From assembly GCF_043380555.1 (NCBI RefSeq), contig NC_091751.1, positions 51,447,830 through 51,511,829 of the forward strand: a stretch of 64,000 bases of DNA, given 5' to 3'. Position numbers and translations under genes: made by a program. This document shows positions 38,201-48,350 of the stretch, in pieces. Position 1 is the stretch's first letter, and each line of letters begins with the position of its first letter. The notes below the pieces were generated by a model. It had not been told where the DNA came from, searched no databases, and saw only the letters and a list, made by a program, of their open reading frames with translations. Source of the DNA: Nothobranchius furzeri. Lineage: Eukaryota > Chordata > Actinopteri > Cyprinodontiformes > Nothobranchiidae.

Positions 38201-38578
38201 CAGGATCAACCAAATGAGCAAGTGAATAGATTTTTTTCTTTACACTTCCTCTTTGGCCGTGCCAAACCATAAATCAAGTTAATTCATCTTGTAAAATGGA
38301 ATCTGTTAAACTTTATTAGCTGCTGGGGATTAACTCGTGTGCACCGTTAGTGGTTTTAGGTGTGGTGTGAGACAAGATAGTCTAACCTTGAAGAGAGCAG
38401 CATCCTCTTCCCTGTTGTAGTCTTGCTTCCCTGCATGTTTCCACGGAATCCTAAAGATGCTCTTCTCATCGTTTTCCCAAACCAGACCAGGATATCGCCC
38501 GCTGTCGATCTGATCAATCAGCCACTGCCTCAGCTTGCCATTGCCACAGCCTACTGACAGACCGCCGTCTTCATCCAT
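29298..38578 (-). CDS. irf4: Interferon regulatory factor 4 (complete, 8 coding exons)
   Basis: IRF4 is a nuclear transcription factor of B, T and myeloid cells that binds ETS/IRF composite and ISRE sites. Coding exons, all with GT/AG borders and consistent phases: 38578-38387, 38191-38005, 37366-37287, 37173-37023, 36609-36529, 35958-35560, 34257-34145, 29447-29298. They add to 1353 nt, 450 aa plus stop; human IRF4 has 451. The DNA-binding domain (about residues 8-115) keeps the five IRF tryptophans (19, 34, 46, 66, 85) and CALNKSNDF. The IRF-association domain (about 231-400) runs from LHVSLYYRDSLVKEV through GLYAKRLCQSR and LCFGDEYPDPQRQ. The start MDEDGG is the in-frame ATG just after the acceptor and fits the short N-terminus. 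A Ser-rich run lies at about 259-274. The 4.7-kb last intron is full of transposons. The a or b paralogue cannot be settled by eye. Confidence 0.96.
29588..30495 (+). mobile_element. tRNA-like SINE repeat ending in GATG, split by a solo LTR
   Basis: The left part begins GGGCTGCACAGTGGTGCAGT and contains a B-box-like GGTTCAGATC (29643-29652). The right part resumes at about 30377 with CAACCTGTCCAGGGTGTACC and ends in a GATG tail near 30481-30495. The two halves read as one repeat interrupted by 29818-30376. Related minus-strand fragments are at 36150-36205 and 62438-62500. The GATG tail matches that of the RTE LINE copies. Confidence 0.6.
29818..30376 (+). mobile_element. Solo LTR (putative)
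   Basis: 559 bp starting TGTTAC and ending ATAACA, an inverted TGTTA/TAACA pair with TG...CA termini. It interrupts the SINE repeat and is flanked by ACTGG (29813-29817) and GCTGG (30377-30381), a 5-bp target duplication with one mismatch. An AATAAA is present near 29968. No internal retroviral coding region, as expected after LTR-LTR recombination. Confidence 0.55.
30590..30960 (+). mobile_element. Tc1/mariner-like transposase C-terminal remnant
   Basis: Plus strand 30750-30915 reads MVWPPQSPDLNVMECFWDHM, then a stop, then a WNSLPADLFQHL-type end. This is the conserved Tc1-type C-terminus. Frames are broken and the element is cut by the inverted-repeat element that follows. Confidence 0.65.
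30989..31706. mobile_element. Inverted-repeat DNA element in irf4 intron
   Basis: The left end ACCCCTTCTTTCCACC (30989-31004) is exactly mirrored at 31691-31706, and the similarity continues inward for about 15 more bases with a few mismatches. No transposase. No clear target duplication. Confidence 0.55.
31745..32080 (+). mobile_element. LINE 3' end fragment (L2/CR1-like)
   Basis: Reads a decayed ORF2 end (WNALPQSTSIAAFKS, then stop) followed by a 3' UTR ending GGTAAAGCACTTAAGTGCTT and GATAAATGA, similar in plan to the end of the L2-like LINE at 57,340-57,395. Confidence 0.5.
32174..33150 (-). mobile_element. RTE/Rex3-like LINE, 5'-truncated copy in irf4 intron
   Basis: Minus strand. The ORF from 33130 carries MRVGLHQGCPLSPILFITFM and the catalytic box LLFADDVVLSASS, a stop at 32549-32551, then the same frame to about 32255 with GRRPKGRPGTRWRDSVSHLA. 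It ends at CTCCGGATAAGCGGATGAAA and a (GATG)n tail (32174-32199). It starts within reverse transcriptase, so it is a truncated insertion with few lesions, in the same orientation as irf4. Confidence 0.8.
33178..33370 (+). repeat. AAGTC-rich degenerate repeat
   Basis: Many irregular copies of CAAGTC/GAGTC, ending GTGACTCGAGTCCACACCTT. A low-complexity dispersed fish repeat; possibly the end of a DNA element. Confidence 0.5.
33690..33780 (+). repeat. Dispersed repeat Q (copy 1)
   Basis: Shares GTAGAAGACTATTTTCA, TTCAACCTGCATG-like and AACTCAGAGT(T/G)A with 41230-41345. A short inverted trace occurs near 62,030-62,070. Confidence 0.45.
34313..34432 (+). repeat. (TG)n with GTGC blocks, irf4 intron 7
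   Basis: 120 bp of alternating purine-pyrimidine sequence, with CG-containing GTGC/GCGC steps at about 34345-34381 and 34411-34419. It lies 56 nt upstream (in gene direction) of irf4 exon 8. Confidence 0.95.
35201..35293 (+). repeat. (GT)n with (GTGC)n core, irf4 intron 7
   Basis: 93 bp, with seven GTGC-type units at about 35251-35278 between pure GT arms. Confidence 0.95.
36150..36205 (-). mobile_element. Fragment of the tRNA-like SINE repeat
   Basis: Minus strand reads GCTGC..TGCTACGCAGCAAGAAGGTTGC, matching the head of the repeat at 29588. Truncated at both ends, within irf4 intron 6. Confidence 0.45.
36338..36358 (+). repeat. (AAAT)n microsatellite
   Basis: Five TAAA-type units. Confidence 0.85.
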
Positions 38579-39143
38579 GCTCACCTCTGCAGAATGAATC
38601 AAACCAAGTGCAAAAACTGACTCGGTGGCAGCTTTTAGAATGCAAATTTATTTCATTTTTAACCTGCTAAAGTTGCAATTTTCTAATTTCAAACTGAAAC
38701 GAAATGCATCTATTTTGATAAAGAACTAGTTAACTATTTGTGTTCCACCTTCCACATAACTTTTGCCAGATTATATATAGTTTTAAATGAAGGAGTGCCT
38801 CTGATTCAGGCTGAAAGGAGAAATAGTCACGTTTGGCAGCTTTCTATTCTGTCCGGGGAACTTTGTGACTCATCTGAGATGCATGCATGAATATTAACAT
38901 AAGCTATAAAAAGTTAAAACACAAAAATTGAGACTTTTGGGAAGATTTAATAAGATTTTAGCCAATGAATGATGTCTAAAAGCAAACTTTTTAATTATAA
39001 ATCAAATAATTTTAATTTTTACCCCTCAAATTAGATCTTGGCTTTAAGGAAACATTTTTCTGGCTTAAACGACTTGGTGAACTTGATCAAAGTAAATCAG
39101 ATGACTCAAATGAAGTAACTGAGTCTTCTCTGCTGCTGCTTAC

Positions 39144-39330
39144 CTGTGGAGAAGTTAAGTCCACCACGGAAATCTGTTCGGAAGCTGTCAGGGTCCTATT
39201 CTTAAAACTTATCACATCTTGATTTTTTTTAACAGGGAGGAGCCTCTGTGAAGTTCAGGAGATGCATGCCTTCTTTTCTGTAAAAACCGAGTGCCCACGC
39301 AGAACTGTGGAGGGGAATCCCTCTGTAGTG
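39144..39330 (-). other. irf4: Putative non-coding first exon and promoter of irf4
   Basis: A strong donor (CTCCACAG followed by GTAAGCAGC on the minus strand) ends at 39144. The coding exon opens with an acceptor (CATTCTGCAG) ten nucleotides before its ATG. This implies a spliced 5' UTR exon upstream, as in mammalian IRF4. The transcription start cannot be fixed; 39330 is only an outer guess set by the kappa-B-like site. No TATA box is obvious. Confidence 0.5.
39312..39321. promoter_or_regulatory. kappa-B-like site upstream of irf4
   Basis: GGGGAATCCC fits the NF-kappa-B consensus GGGRNNYYCC on both strands. It is 168 nt upstream of the exon 1 donor in gene direction. Mammalian IRF4 is induced by c-Rel through promoter kappa-B sites, which makes the position plausible, but a single 10-mer can occur by chance. 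Confidence 0.45.
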
Positions 39331-41229
39331 ACACCCTGCGCGCAGATCAGAATGGAATGGAACAATTACCTGTTAAAAAAGATCCCCAACCTTTTTTTTT
39401 CTAAGGGCCTGAAGGTGTAACTAGTTTTCCACTGAAATATTTAGTCTTTGTAGACATCTAGAAAGACTTGATCATAAATAAGGAAAATGTTAAAGAAACA
39501 TGCACATAATCAGTTTACATAAGATGAACATCTTGTCTTACATTCAATATATTTTAAGGTGATTTTAGTTAGTAATACTGCCCTCAGGTGGCTGCACATC
39601 CACACATCCTGCTGTTAAAGCATTGTGCATGATGTCCAATAAGGTATATAGTTGTTATTCGTTATGAAACGGTAACTGAGCTAAAAGGCTGATTCAAGAA
39701 CATGCTTTTGGTGTTTTTGGTGCCATCATGCATGACCTCCCTTGCACATTAGACAAACAGGAAAAGAACCAGGAAACAGAGCACATAAGTGTCTTATCAC
39801 ATGACAGACCACCAACCAACAACCTCGCAAAGCACTCACGGCTTTCAATTACCAAATTGAAATATAAGAAACAAAAGGGGGGAAAGGTTATAAATTCAAA
39901 TTCTGCTTTAGCAACACGAGTTAAAAGTGTATTTTACAAAGTTTAATTGTCATCCAGCGTTTATGTCCAGGTGATTGTTTGATGTGTAAGAAACATCCTC
40001 AGATCCATTCAGTTCGGACAAACGTCTACATCACATAATCAGTTGTGCTGAACTGCAAAGTTTCTCATCAATAGTTTAAATGTCTTCAGGATGAGAAGAT
40101 GCAGGACCTTCTACCTCGCCAATGACTGGGCATTCTGGAGAGCAGTTTGCAGAGATCAGCCTCATCATTAAAGGGGTTCTCTTTATATTTATGTTGAAGT
40201 CATTCTCTGAGCTATAAGGAAAACAAACTGTTGTTATCAGAGGGCTACTTTGCAGTGGAATGTTTAATTTATACCTCTGCAGCGTGAGTCGTCTCAAACT
40301 CCTGGAGCTGGTGCTGGAAGCCCAGGTTGGGTGCAGCACAGAGCCGCACCACCTTCACAGCAGCCAATACATCCTGCCAGCCCAGTCCGGTTAGTCTTGA
40401 TGTCAGTTACCACCAAGGTGATGCTACGGGACACTCCTGTCAAGCTGAAGGAAAAAAAGAATATTTCATTCCATGTATCTATCATGCAAGCTTTTATGTA
40501 CAGTGTGTTTTCCATCACATTATTAGGATACATGGGTTAAACAGCCACATTGTCAAAATTCCTTGCATATCAAGGTCATCATTGTAGTTGCGATGACATA
40601 TTTAACAAAAAAGTGGTTCCATATTTTTTGAAAATGAGTCTTCTCACTTTGCATGTTGCTCCACTGCATGCAGAAACATCAAGCTGCAGTAGTTTTTAAA
40701 TGCAGACAAAACCCATACGTGTTCCTGGGCGTTTCTGCAACAGTGCAAACATTTTTTAAAAGGCAGCACACAGTTTCAGTTTAAATACTATCAAGTTATT
40801 TATTCTCAGACTGACCAGGGAGAAGGTAGGATTAGTGACTAATGAGAAAAAAGTGAATAAAAGTATGGTCTGCTAGTTTATTCAATACATTTGCAGTGTT
40901 CTCTAGTGTAAATCAATGCCTTATGAGTCATTAAAAAAGCTATGATGCTCATGTTATGAGAAGTTTGCTGGTGCAGGGGTGGGCTGAAAACAGCAGGATT
41001 GCTCCTTATTAGTAATGATATGATCACTTCTGATTGGCTGAGAGAACATGTTCAACCATGTGTGCAAAGTCACCATCATCAAAAAACTCATCTTTCTCTC
41101 CTTGCTACAAAAAAAAAAGAATAATTAAAAATTTAAAATAACTTTCCTGTGGGCAGGCACGAACCAAAATGGGTGAGGATATGAATGCCAATTCACAGTG
41201 TGACATAGATATGTGAGGATTTTCAAATC

Positions 41230-41345
41230 TTAGTATGTCACCATCTATTTTCCATCAGAAGCTAACACAGGAGATAGGTGTAGAAGACTATTTTCATGTT
41301 CAACGTTCAGCCTGCATGAAAAACTCAGAGTGACCCATTATAATA
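41230..41345 (+). repeat. Dispersed repeat Q (copy 2)
   Basis: Shares GTAGAAGACTATTTTCA and AACTCAGAGTGA with 33690-33780. Confidence 0.45.
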
Positions 41346-41535
41346 AGAAATAATAAAATGTGATTTTCAGTCAACCACACCACAATCCTTATAAATGCAT
41401 TAATTCGGTTTCAGCCCAAAGTTTTAATTTTCATATTTAGGTAATTAAATGCAGACGTGTACAAAAATAATATAGTTTACTTTATTTCTGATTTGCATTT
41501 TTTAAATAAACTAGAACATTTGTTTAGAATGGGAA

Positions 41536-42200
41536 AGGGTAGAAATTTCTTCTCCAGGCCAGGGATGAGGTCCTGCCCCAAGTGGAGGAGTTTTAGTATC
41601 TCGGGGTCTTGTTCACGAGTGTGGGAAAACTGGAGTGTGACATCGATAGGTGCTGCATCTGCAGTGATGCGGGCGTTGTGCCGGTCTGTCGTGGTGAAGA
41701 GAGAGCTGAGTCAGAAGGCGAAGCTCTCGATTTACCGGACGATCTACGTTCCTACCCTCACCTATGGTCATGAGCTTTGGGTAGTGACCGAAAGAACAAG
41801 ATTGCGGATACAAGCGGCCGAAATGAGTTTTCTCCGCAGAGTGACTGGGCTCTCCCTTAGAGATAGGGTGAGAAGCTTGGTCATCTGGGAGGGGCTCGGA
41901 GTAGATTCGCTGCTCCTCCACATCGAGAGGAGCCAGTTAAGGTGGCTCGGGCATCTGGTCAGGATGCCTCCTGGACGCCTCCCTGGTGAGGTTTTCCGGA
42001 CACGTCCAACCGGGAGGAGACCTAAAGGTAGACCCAGGACACGTTGGAGGGACTATGTCTCTCACCTGGCCAAGGAACGCCTCGGGATTCCGCCGGAGGA
42101 GCTGGCCCAAGTGGCTGGGGAGAGGGAAGTCTGGGCCTCTCGACTTAGGCTACTGCCCTCGCGACCTGACTCCGGATAAGCGGATGAAAATGGATGGATG
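41536..42200 (+). mobile_element. RTE/Rex3-like LINE, 5'-truncated copy inside dusp22 pseudogene
   Basis: Plus strand 41600-42179 keeps a long open frame: VVVKRELSQKAKLSIYRTI, LTYGHELWVVTERTR, LRRVTGLSLRDRVRSL, GRRPKGRPRTRWRDYVSHLA, ending LPSRPDSG and a TAAGCGGATGAAAATGG plus GATGG tail. It begins past the catalytic region. The open 3' frame suggests a fairly young insertion, opposite in orientation to dusp22. Confidence 0.8.
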
Positions 42201-42904
42201 GCATATGTTTAGAACATTCAGATTGAAAATGTGTTGTTTCCATGCATTTCAAAACCTGACTGAATAAAAAACATAATAGTACAATTTTAAAACAAATTTT
42301 AACGTGATATTTTGCCGGTTTATTTTGGAAAAGAAGCTACAAACAGTAAAAATCGGATTTAAATTAGGATTAAATACAGACATTAGGTATAAAGTTCACG
42401 TTTAGAACAATTCCTCAAGAAGAGAAAAGATTTGTCACGGCAGGCTAAAGTTTACCCTATAAAAACTTTCAGCACTATCACACAAACATACTGTGGCAAG
42501 ACTCATTACCGTACACTGTTTGGGGAAGTTCAAGAATAGGCCTTCCCTTTTCATTTTAATCTCGCCTGTGCAGTCGTTACACAAGGCTTCATTCAGGCAC
42601 TTTAACATTCTGTGATCTCAGTTTTTCTCTGAATAAAGAGTACATGTGTACATAGAAAATCAGTCCAGTGCAGTCGCTGAAACAACATTCATCATCCTGT
42701 GTGAGTGATGCTAGATGTTGGCTTCCAGACAAACACAAAACAGATTTATCGCTCACCAATGAATGATGCAACCTTCTCCCTTAAGGCAGGACTCGTGCAC
42801 GGACGTTATACTCTGTTTAAAGAATTGAGCCCTATTGAGCAACAGAAACAATAGTTACCAAAGGTCATGAATGCTCAAAAACATCAGGAAAACTTGATTT
42901 ACCA

Positions 42905-43470
42905 TTGCAAAAGAATAGAATAGACTTTATTGATCACACAGTGTGGCAATTCACTTGTTACAGCAGCACTAACACTTAAGAGAATAATTTGAAGAAAAAT
43001 AATAAAGGTACATATATACATACATTATATATATATATATATATATATAGGCAATAAGCTTCAATTGTAACCTTTAGCCACTAAAAACCACTAATAAAAA
43101 TGAAAAACTTGGGTTCCAACACTATGCAGTATACTGTAAGGGAACGCAGACACACTATGTAAACGCGGTATTGTACATTTAACGCATACTGAGTATTGCA
43201 TTGGTGTTATTGTGTACCAGAATAATGCCGGTACAACTTAAACTGAGGACTCTTACTGCAGAGGGGATGAATGACCTACGGTAGTGTTCAGTTTTACATC
43301 TGGGATGTCTGCCTCTGAAGGAGCTGTCCTTGGTCTCCACAGTGGAATGCAATGGGTGGGAGTTTTTTTTTCAAGATGGAGGTCATCTTCCCCAGCATCC
43401 TCCTTTCACATGTCTCCTCAACCGAATCCAGTCTAGAACCGAGCTAGCTTGGTAACGCTCCTGATTCTCT
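42905..43470 (-). mobile_element. Retroposon-like repeat
   Basis: Begins GAATAGAATAGACTTTATTG, which on the minus strand is a CAATAAAGTC-type 3' end. It contains the block CTGCAGAGGGGATGAATGAC. The layout resembles 17558-18180. Family not identified. Confidence 0.3.
43025..43049 (+). repeat. (TA)n microsatellite
   Basis: About 12 TA units. Confidence 0.9.
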
Positions 43471-43659
43471 CCCAAAGATGACCATTATTCAGTAAGTTCA
43501 TATAAAATTGTTTTATACGGAAAAGTGGTACAAACAATACAATGCAACTGCCCTGAAGCCACCCCCTCATGGTCATCAGTCAACAAAGGCCCCAATCCTC
43601 TCAGACATTAGTTTTTATCTTTAGCTTGGCTCGATATTTTCCTGTATTTTATATAGAGT

Positions 43660-44100
43660 CTTAAAGATCCGGAACCCCCCAAAGTGCTTTACAACACAAT
43701 CAGTCATTCACACACTTTCACTCTCTGGTGGTGATGAGCTACAATGTCGCCACTGCTGCCCTGGGGCGCACTGACAGAGGCGAGGCTTCTGAGCATTGGG
43801 GCCACCAGTCCCTCCAACCATCATCAGCAGACAATGTGGGTGAAGTGTCTTGCCCAAGGACGCAACAGTAGCACTCTCTGCCTGGAGCCGGGATTGATCC
43901 TAAAACCTTGCAAATGCTGGACAACCCACTCTACCTCCGGTTGCCCACAAGGCAGTGACTTGATGCAACCTGCTGGATTTTCTTACACAGGAAACATGGC
44001 ATAATGAACTGAACTCAGTGCATTGATAAGTAGGTTCAAGTGCCTTGAGAAGACTTGTGTTGAAATTTAGCGCTATATAAATAAACTAAATTGAATTTTA
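43660..44100 (+). repeat. Dispersed repeats (two types)
   Basis: 43690-43940 has CAAAGTGCTTTACAACACAA and GAAGTGTCTTGCCCAAGGAC, a block I recognise as common interspersed fish DNA. 44035-44095 ends TTAGCGCTATATAAATAAAC with an ATTGAAT tail, and recurs inverted at 62065-62130. Confidence 0.4.
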
Positions 44101-45737
44101 CAACCATGTCCTTGCTTGTCTAAATGATTTCAGAAAGCAGCTGACAGCCAACGTTGTCATGGAAACTTTTCTCAAATTGATGAAAATACTTTAGATAATT
44201 TAGTATTTTCTATGTGTGTAAGTTTACAGTAAAGTTATTTTAGCAGCTAACCATTACCATGCCTCAACTTAAGACATAAGCTGTAAGATCAGTTCAACTA
44301 AAAAAACTGCAAAATTTAACACATCTGGTTTTTTTCCGCATGCTTAGAAAATACACACAAGCCTTTGGAGATGTCATGCATCAAAATATCACAGCTACTC
44401 ACAAACGGCTGAATGCAACTGTGATACTTTTTCCCATGCGTGAGAATGAGTTCGCAGCTAAACAATGAGCTTGTGAAAGCACATCATTCACATGTTAGCT
44501 TAAAGAGAATAAACCTCAGACACCCACACAGCGCAGCTCAAAACAAACAAACAAAAAAAAACCTAAATAATGTGATCTGCTTTTCTGTCTACTTGGCTTG
44601 GATTTTTGTTGTTGTGTTGCAGTTCTGTGTACTGCTACTTACAGGTTTTGTGTGGGCAGATCAGCCGCTGAAATGCACGGATAGGTCATCATCAGGCAAA
44701 CAAAGCACATGGCTTACATCTCAGCAGTCAGCTGCTTTGAAGTAGTTAGCACAAACCTTTTTAAGAATTAGCAATGCAGAGATTCCTGTTCTACATCTTT
44801 CTGAACATCTTAGCAGATGGGCAGTTCGACTAATTCAGCCAATCAGTGTCTTCAGCTACTTCCTTAAAGATAAAGCAGAAACTTGAGCAAACGTTATCAC
44901 AAGACATGATCAGAGAGCCTCTCACCGGCAGGACAGGAGCTGCATTTTCATGATGTGTGTAATGTTGTTTCTGGCCAGCTGTTCTACATTTCTCGCATCT
45001 GAGGAACAAAAATTGAAGCACAATGAATGGGTGGATTTGTGTGATCATAAACATTTAAAAAGGTAGAATACCGATAAATTCTGACACACTTTTTACATTT
45101 CCCAGGTCTAAATAAGATTAGAAGACCAAAAACTGGACAGATGATTTAGGGTGGTTTCATTTAATTGTTGTAGCTATCATAACATAACGTAAGAAGAAGC
45201 ACTAATCCCTAAAATCCACCACTAAAACAAACACAATATCCAGTAGACATCTTACCTTGTTCATGCCATTACCCATGCTGAAGAGACCCTCTGAAAAAAG
45301 ACACAACAGAGAATAGAAACTGTGTGTGTCCGTGTGCTTTTAACATGTTTGCTTCTCAAACCTACAGGGGTTAAAAGCGGCTGATCTGTGTGAGCAATGC
45401 TGCCAAAGCTTCTCTCGTTGAATCCTGGGATTTGTAGTTTTCCTATGCAGAAGAGAATGGATAAATAGAGCCTTTTATGCTTGAATAACCTTCTTGTTTC
45501 TTAACAAGCTGAAACTACCTATAAATACCCCTCCTCCCCACCCCCTGAGGAGTCTTTGAAGTCATTAGGCTCTCAGCTTTGCTTTCCCATCCTTACTCAA
45601 TATCCTTGTTGTTCCTAACCAAGTAAGACTCCACTTTTCTAACACTCGAACAAAACCTCATACAGTTTTTTTTTTCATAATTAATTATTAAATGTAAGGT
45701 ATAAGTCAATAATTTGGCAGAGCTATTTGTAAAATGA

Positions 45738-48350
45738 TCGTCGTCATCGTCTTCCTCCGCTTATCCGGGTCCGGGTCGCGGGGGCAGCATCCCAACTAGG
45801 GAGCTCCAGACCGTTCTCTCCCTGGCCACCTCCACCAGCTCCTCCGGCAGGACCCCAAGGCGTTCCCGGACCAGATTGGAGATGTAACCACTCCAACGTG
45901 TCCTGGGTCGACCCGGGGGGCAGGACATGCGCGAAACACCTCCCCGGGGAGGAGTCCAGGATGCATCCTGACCAGAAGCCCAAACCACCTCAACTGGCTC
46001 CTTTCGATCCAGAGGAGCAGCGGTTCTACTCCGAGTCCCTCCCGAATGTCCGAGCTCCTCACCCTATCTCTAAGGCTGAGCCCGGCCACCCTACGGAGGA
46101 AACTCATTTCGGCCGCTTGTATTCACAATCTCGTTCTTTCGGTCATTACCCAAAGCTCATGACCATAGGTGAGGATTGGGACGTAGATCGACCGGTAAAT
46201 CAAGAGCCTGGCTTTCTGGCTCAGCTCCCTCTTCACCACGACAGATCGGCTCAGCGTCCGCATCACTGCAGGCACTGAACCAATCCGCCTGTCGATCTCG
46301 CGATCCCTCCTACCCTCACTCATGAACAAGACCCTGAGATACTTAAACTCCTCCACTTGAGGTAGGACCTCTCCCCCGACCCGGAGTTGGCAAGCCACCC
46401 TTTTCCGGTCGAGAACCATGGTCTCAGATTTGGAGGTGCTGATCCTCATCCCAGCCGCTTCACACTCGGCCGCGAACCTACCCAGCAAGAGCTGAAGGTC
46501 AGAGCTGGATGAAGCTAGGAGGACCACATCATCCGCAAAAAGTAGAGACGAGATTCTCCTGCCACCAAACTCGACACACTCCGTACCATGGCTGCGCCTA
46601 GAAATTCTGTCCATAAAGCTAATGAACAGAACCGGTGACAAAGGGCAGCCCTGGTGGAGTCCAACCCTCACCGGGAACAGGTCCGACTTACTACCAGCTA
46701 TGCGGACCAAACTCACGCTCCTCTGGTAAAGGGACTGAATGGCCCTTAACAGAAAGCCACCCACCCCATACTCCTGGAGCATCACCCACAGGGTGTCCCT
46801 GGGGACATGGTCATAAGCCTTCTCCAAATCCACAGAACACATGCGGATTGGTTGGACAAACTTCCATGCCCCCTCCATCACCCTTGCAAGGGTATAGAGC
46901 TGGTCCACAGTTCCACGGCCAGGACGAAAACCACATTGCTCCTCCTCAATCTGAGATTCAACTATTGATCGGACCCTCCTCTCCAGTACCTTGGAGTAGA
47001 CCTTTCCAGGGAGGCTGAGGAGTGTGATCCCCCTATAGTTGGAACACACCCTCAGGTCACCCTTCTTAAAGATGGGGACCACCACCCCGGTCTGCCACTC
47101 AACAGGAACTGCCCCCAATGACCACGCAATGTTGCAGAGACGTGTCAACCATGACAGCCCTACAACATCCATAGCCTTCAGATACCCAGGACGAACCTCA
47201 TCCGCCCCCGGGGCTCCGCCGCTGTGTAGTTGTTTGACTACCTCAGTAACTTCTGCCCCCGAGATTGAACAGTCCATCCCCAGGTCTCCCAGCTCTGGTT
47301 CCTCCTCGGAATGCACATAGGTAGGATTGAGGAGCTCCTCAAAGTATTCCTTCCACCGTCCGACTATAGCCCCAGTTGACGTCAGCAGCTCCCCATCCCC
47401 ACTGTTAACAGTGTGAGCGAGTTGCTGCCTTCCTCTCCTGAGGCGCCGGACAGTTTGCCAGAACCTCTTTGGAGCCGATCGATAGTCTTTCTCCATGGCC
47501 TCACCAAACTCCTCCCACGCCCGCGATTTTGCCTCGGCAACTGCCACTGCTGCACCCCGCTTGGCTATCCGGTACCTGTCTGCTGCCTCCGGAGACCCAC
47601 AGACCAGCCACGCCCTGTAGGCCTCCTTCTTCAGCCTGACGGCTCCCCGAACCTCTGATGTCCACCAGCGGATACGGGGGTTGCCACCACGACTGGCACC
47701 GGCCACCTTGCGACCACAGCTAGCAACAGCCGCCTCAACAAACGCAGAGTGGAACAAGGCCCACGGAGTCAATGTCCCCCACTGCTCCCGGGACGTGGTC
47801 AAAGCTCTGCCGGAGGAGGAAGTTGAAGACCGTCTTAACAGGTTCTTCTGCCAGGCATTCCCAGCAGACCCTCACTATGCGTTTGGGTCTGCCAGGTCTA
47901 CGCGGCATCTTCCCTTGCCATCTGATCCAACTCACCACCAGGTGGTGATCAGTTGACAGCTCCGCTCCTCTCTTCACTTGGGTGTCCAAAACATACGGCC
48001 GCAGGTCAGATGATACGACTACAAAGTCTATCATCGACCTGCGACCTAGGCTGCCCTGGTACCAAGTGTACCGATGGGCATCCTCATGTTCGAACATGGT
48101 AATCGTTATGGCAAAACTGCGGCTTGCACAGAAGTCCAATAACGCAACACCACTTGAGTTCAGATCAGGCGGGCCATTCCTCCCAATCACACCCCTCCAG
48201 GTCAAGCTGTCATTGCCCACGTGAGCATTGAAGTCCCCCAGCAGGACAATGGCGTCCCCTGATGGAGTACTACCTAGCACTCGTCCCAGGGACTCCAAAA
48301 AGGGTGGGTGCTCTGAACTGATATTTTGCCCATAAGCACAAATGCACAGG
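45738..48350 (-). mobile_element. RTE/Rex3-like LINE, longest copy (endonuclease part and reverse transcriptase)
   Basis: Minus strand. 48350-47850 encodes an APE-type endonuclease C-terminal part (VLLGDFNAHVGND, RRSMIDFVVVSSD, STDHHLVVSWIRW). After a frameshift near 47,800, the ORF 47802-46123 holds reverse transcriptase: NYRGITLLSLPGKVYS, EEQCGFRPGRGT, CSVDLEKAYDHVPRD, GLHQGCPLSPVLF, LLFADDVVLLASS. A TGA at about 46,123 interrupts the frame, which resumes (MSFLRRVAGLSLRDRVRSS) until another shift. The 5' part of the endonuclease is missing. Its tail is GACGATGACGAC rather than pure GATG, and its sequence differs from the other copies, suggesting a separate subfamily. Confidence 0.85.

Larger units (their letters stand above)
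40086..45276 (-). pseudogene. dusp22: dusp22 pseudogene (dual-specificity phosphatase 22)
   Basis: Minus strand. Exon 1 (45276-45256) reads MGNGMNK, then GTAAGA, exactly as DUSP22 starts. Exon 2 (about 45150-45065) is degenerate (only LGN-K readable). Exon 3 (44998-44926) gives DARNVEQLARNNITHI, then a 10-nt deletion, then HENAAPVLP; 73 nt against 83 expected. Exon 4 (44689-44643) reads MTYPCISAADLPTQNL with no AG acceptor in front. The exon with the catalytic HC was not found; an RTE copy lies in that gap. Exon 6 (40436-40275) gives GVSRSITLVV, a frameshift, then GWQDVLAAVKVVRLCAAPNL. Exon 7 (40211-40086) has TGA where REWL has Trp, then HKYKENPFNDE. Active DUSP22 dephosphorylates JNK-pathway and T-cell Lck targets; this copy cannot. 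Position and orientation beside irf4 match the vertebrate DUSP22-IRF4 order. Assembly error is unlikely to explain all lesions. Confidence 0.85.

Noticed and set aside
46635..48224. Several plus-strand frames of 80-127 codons
   Set aside because: Antisense shadows of the long RTE copy.
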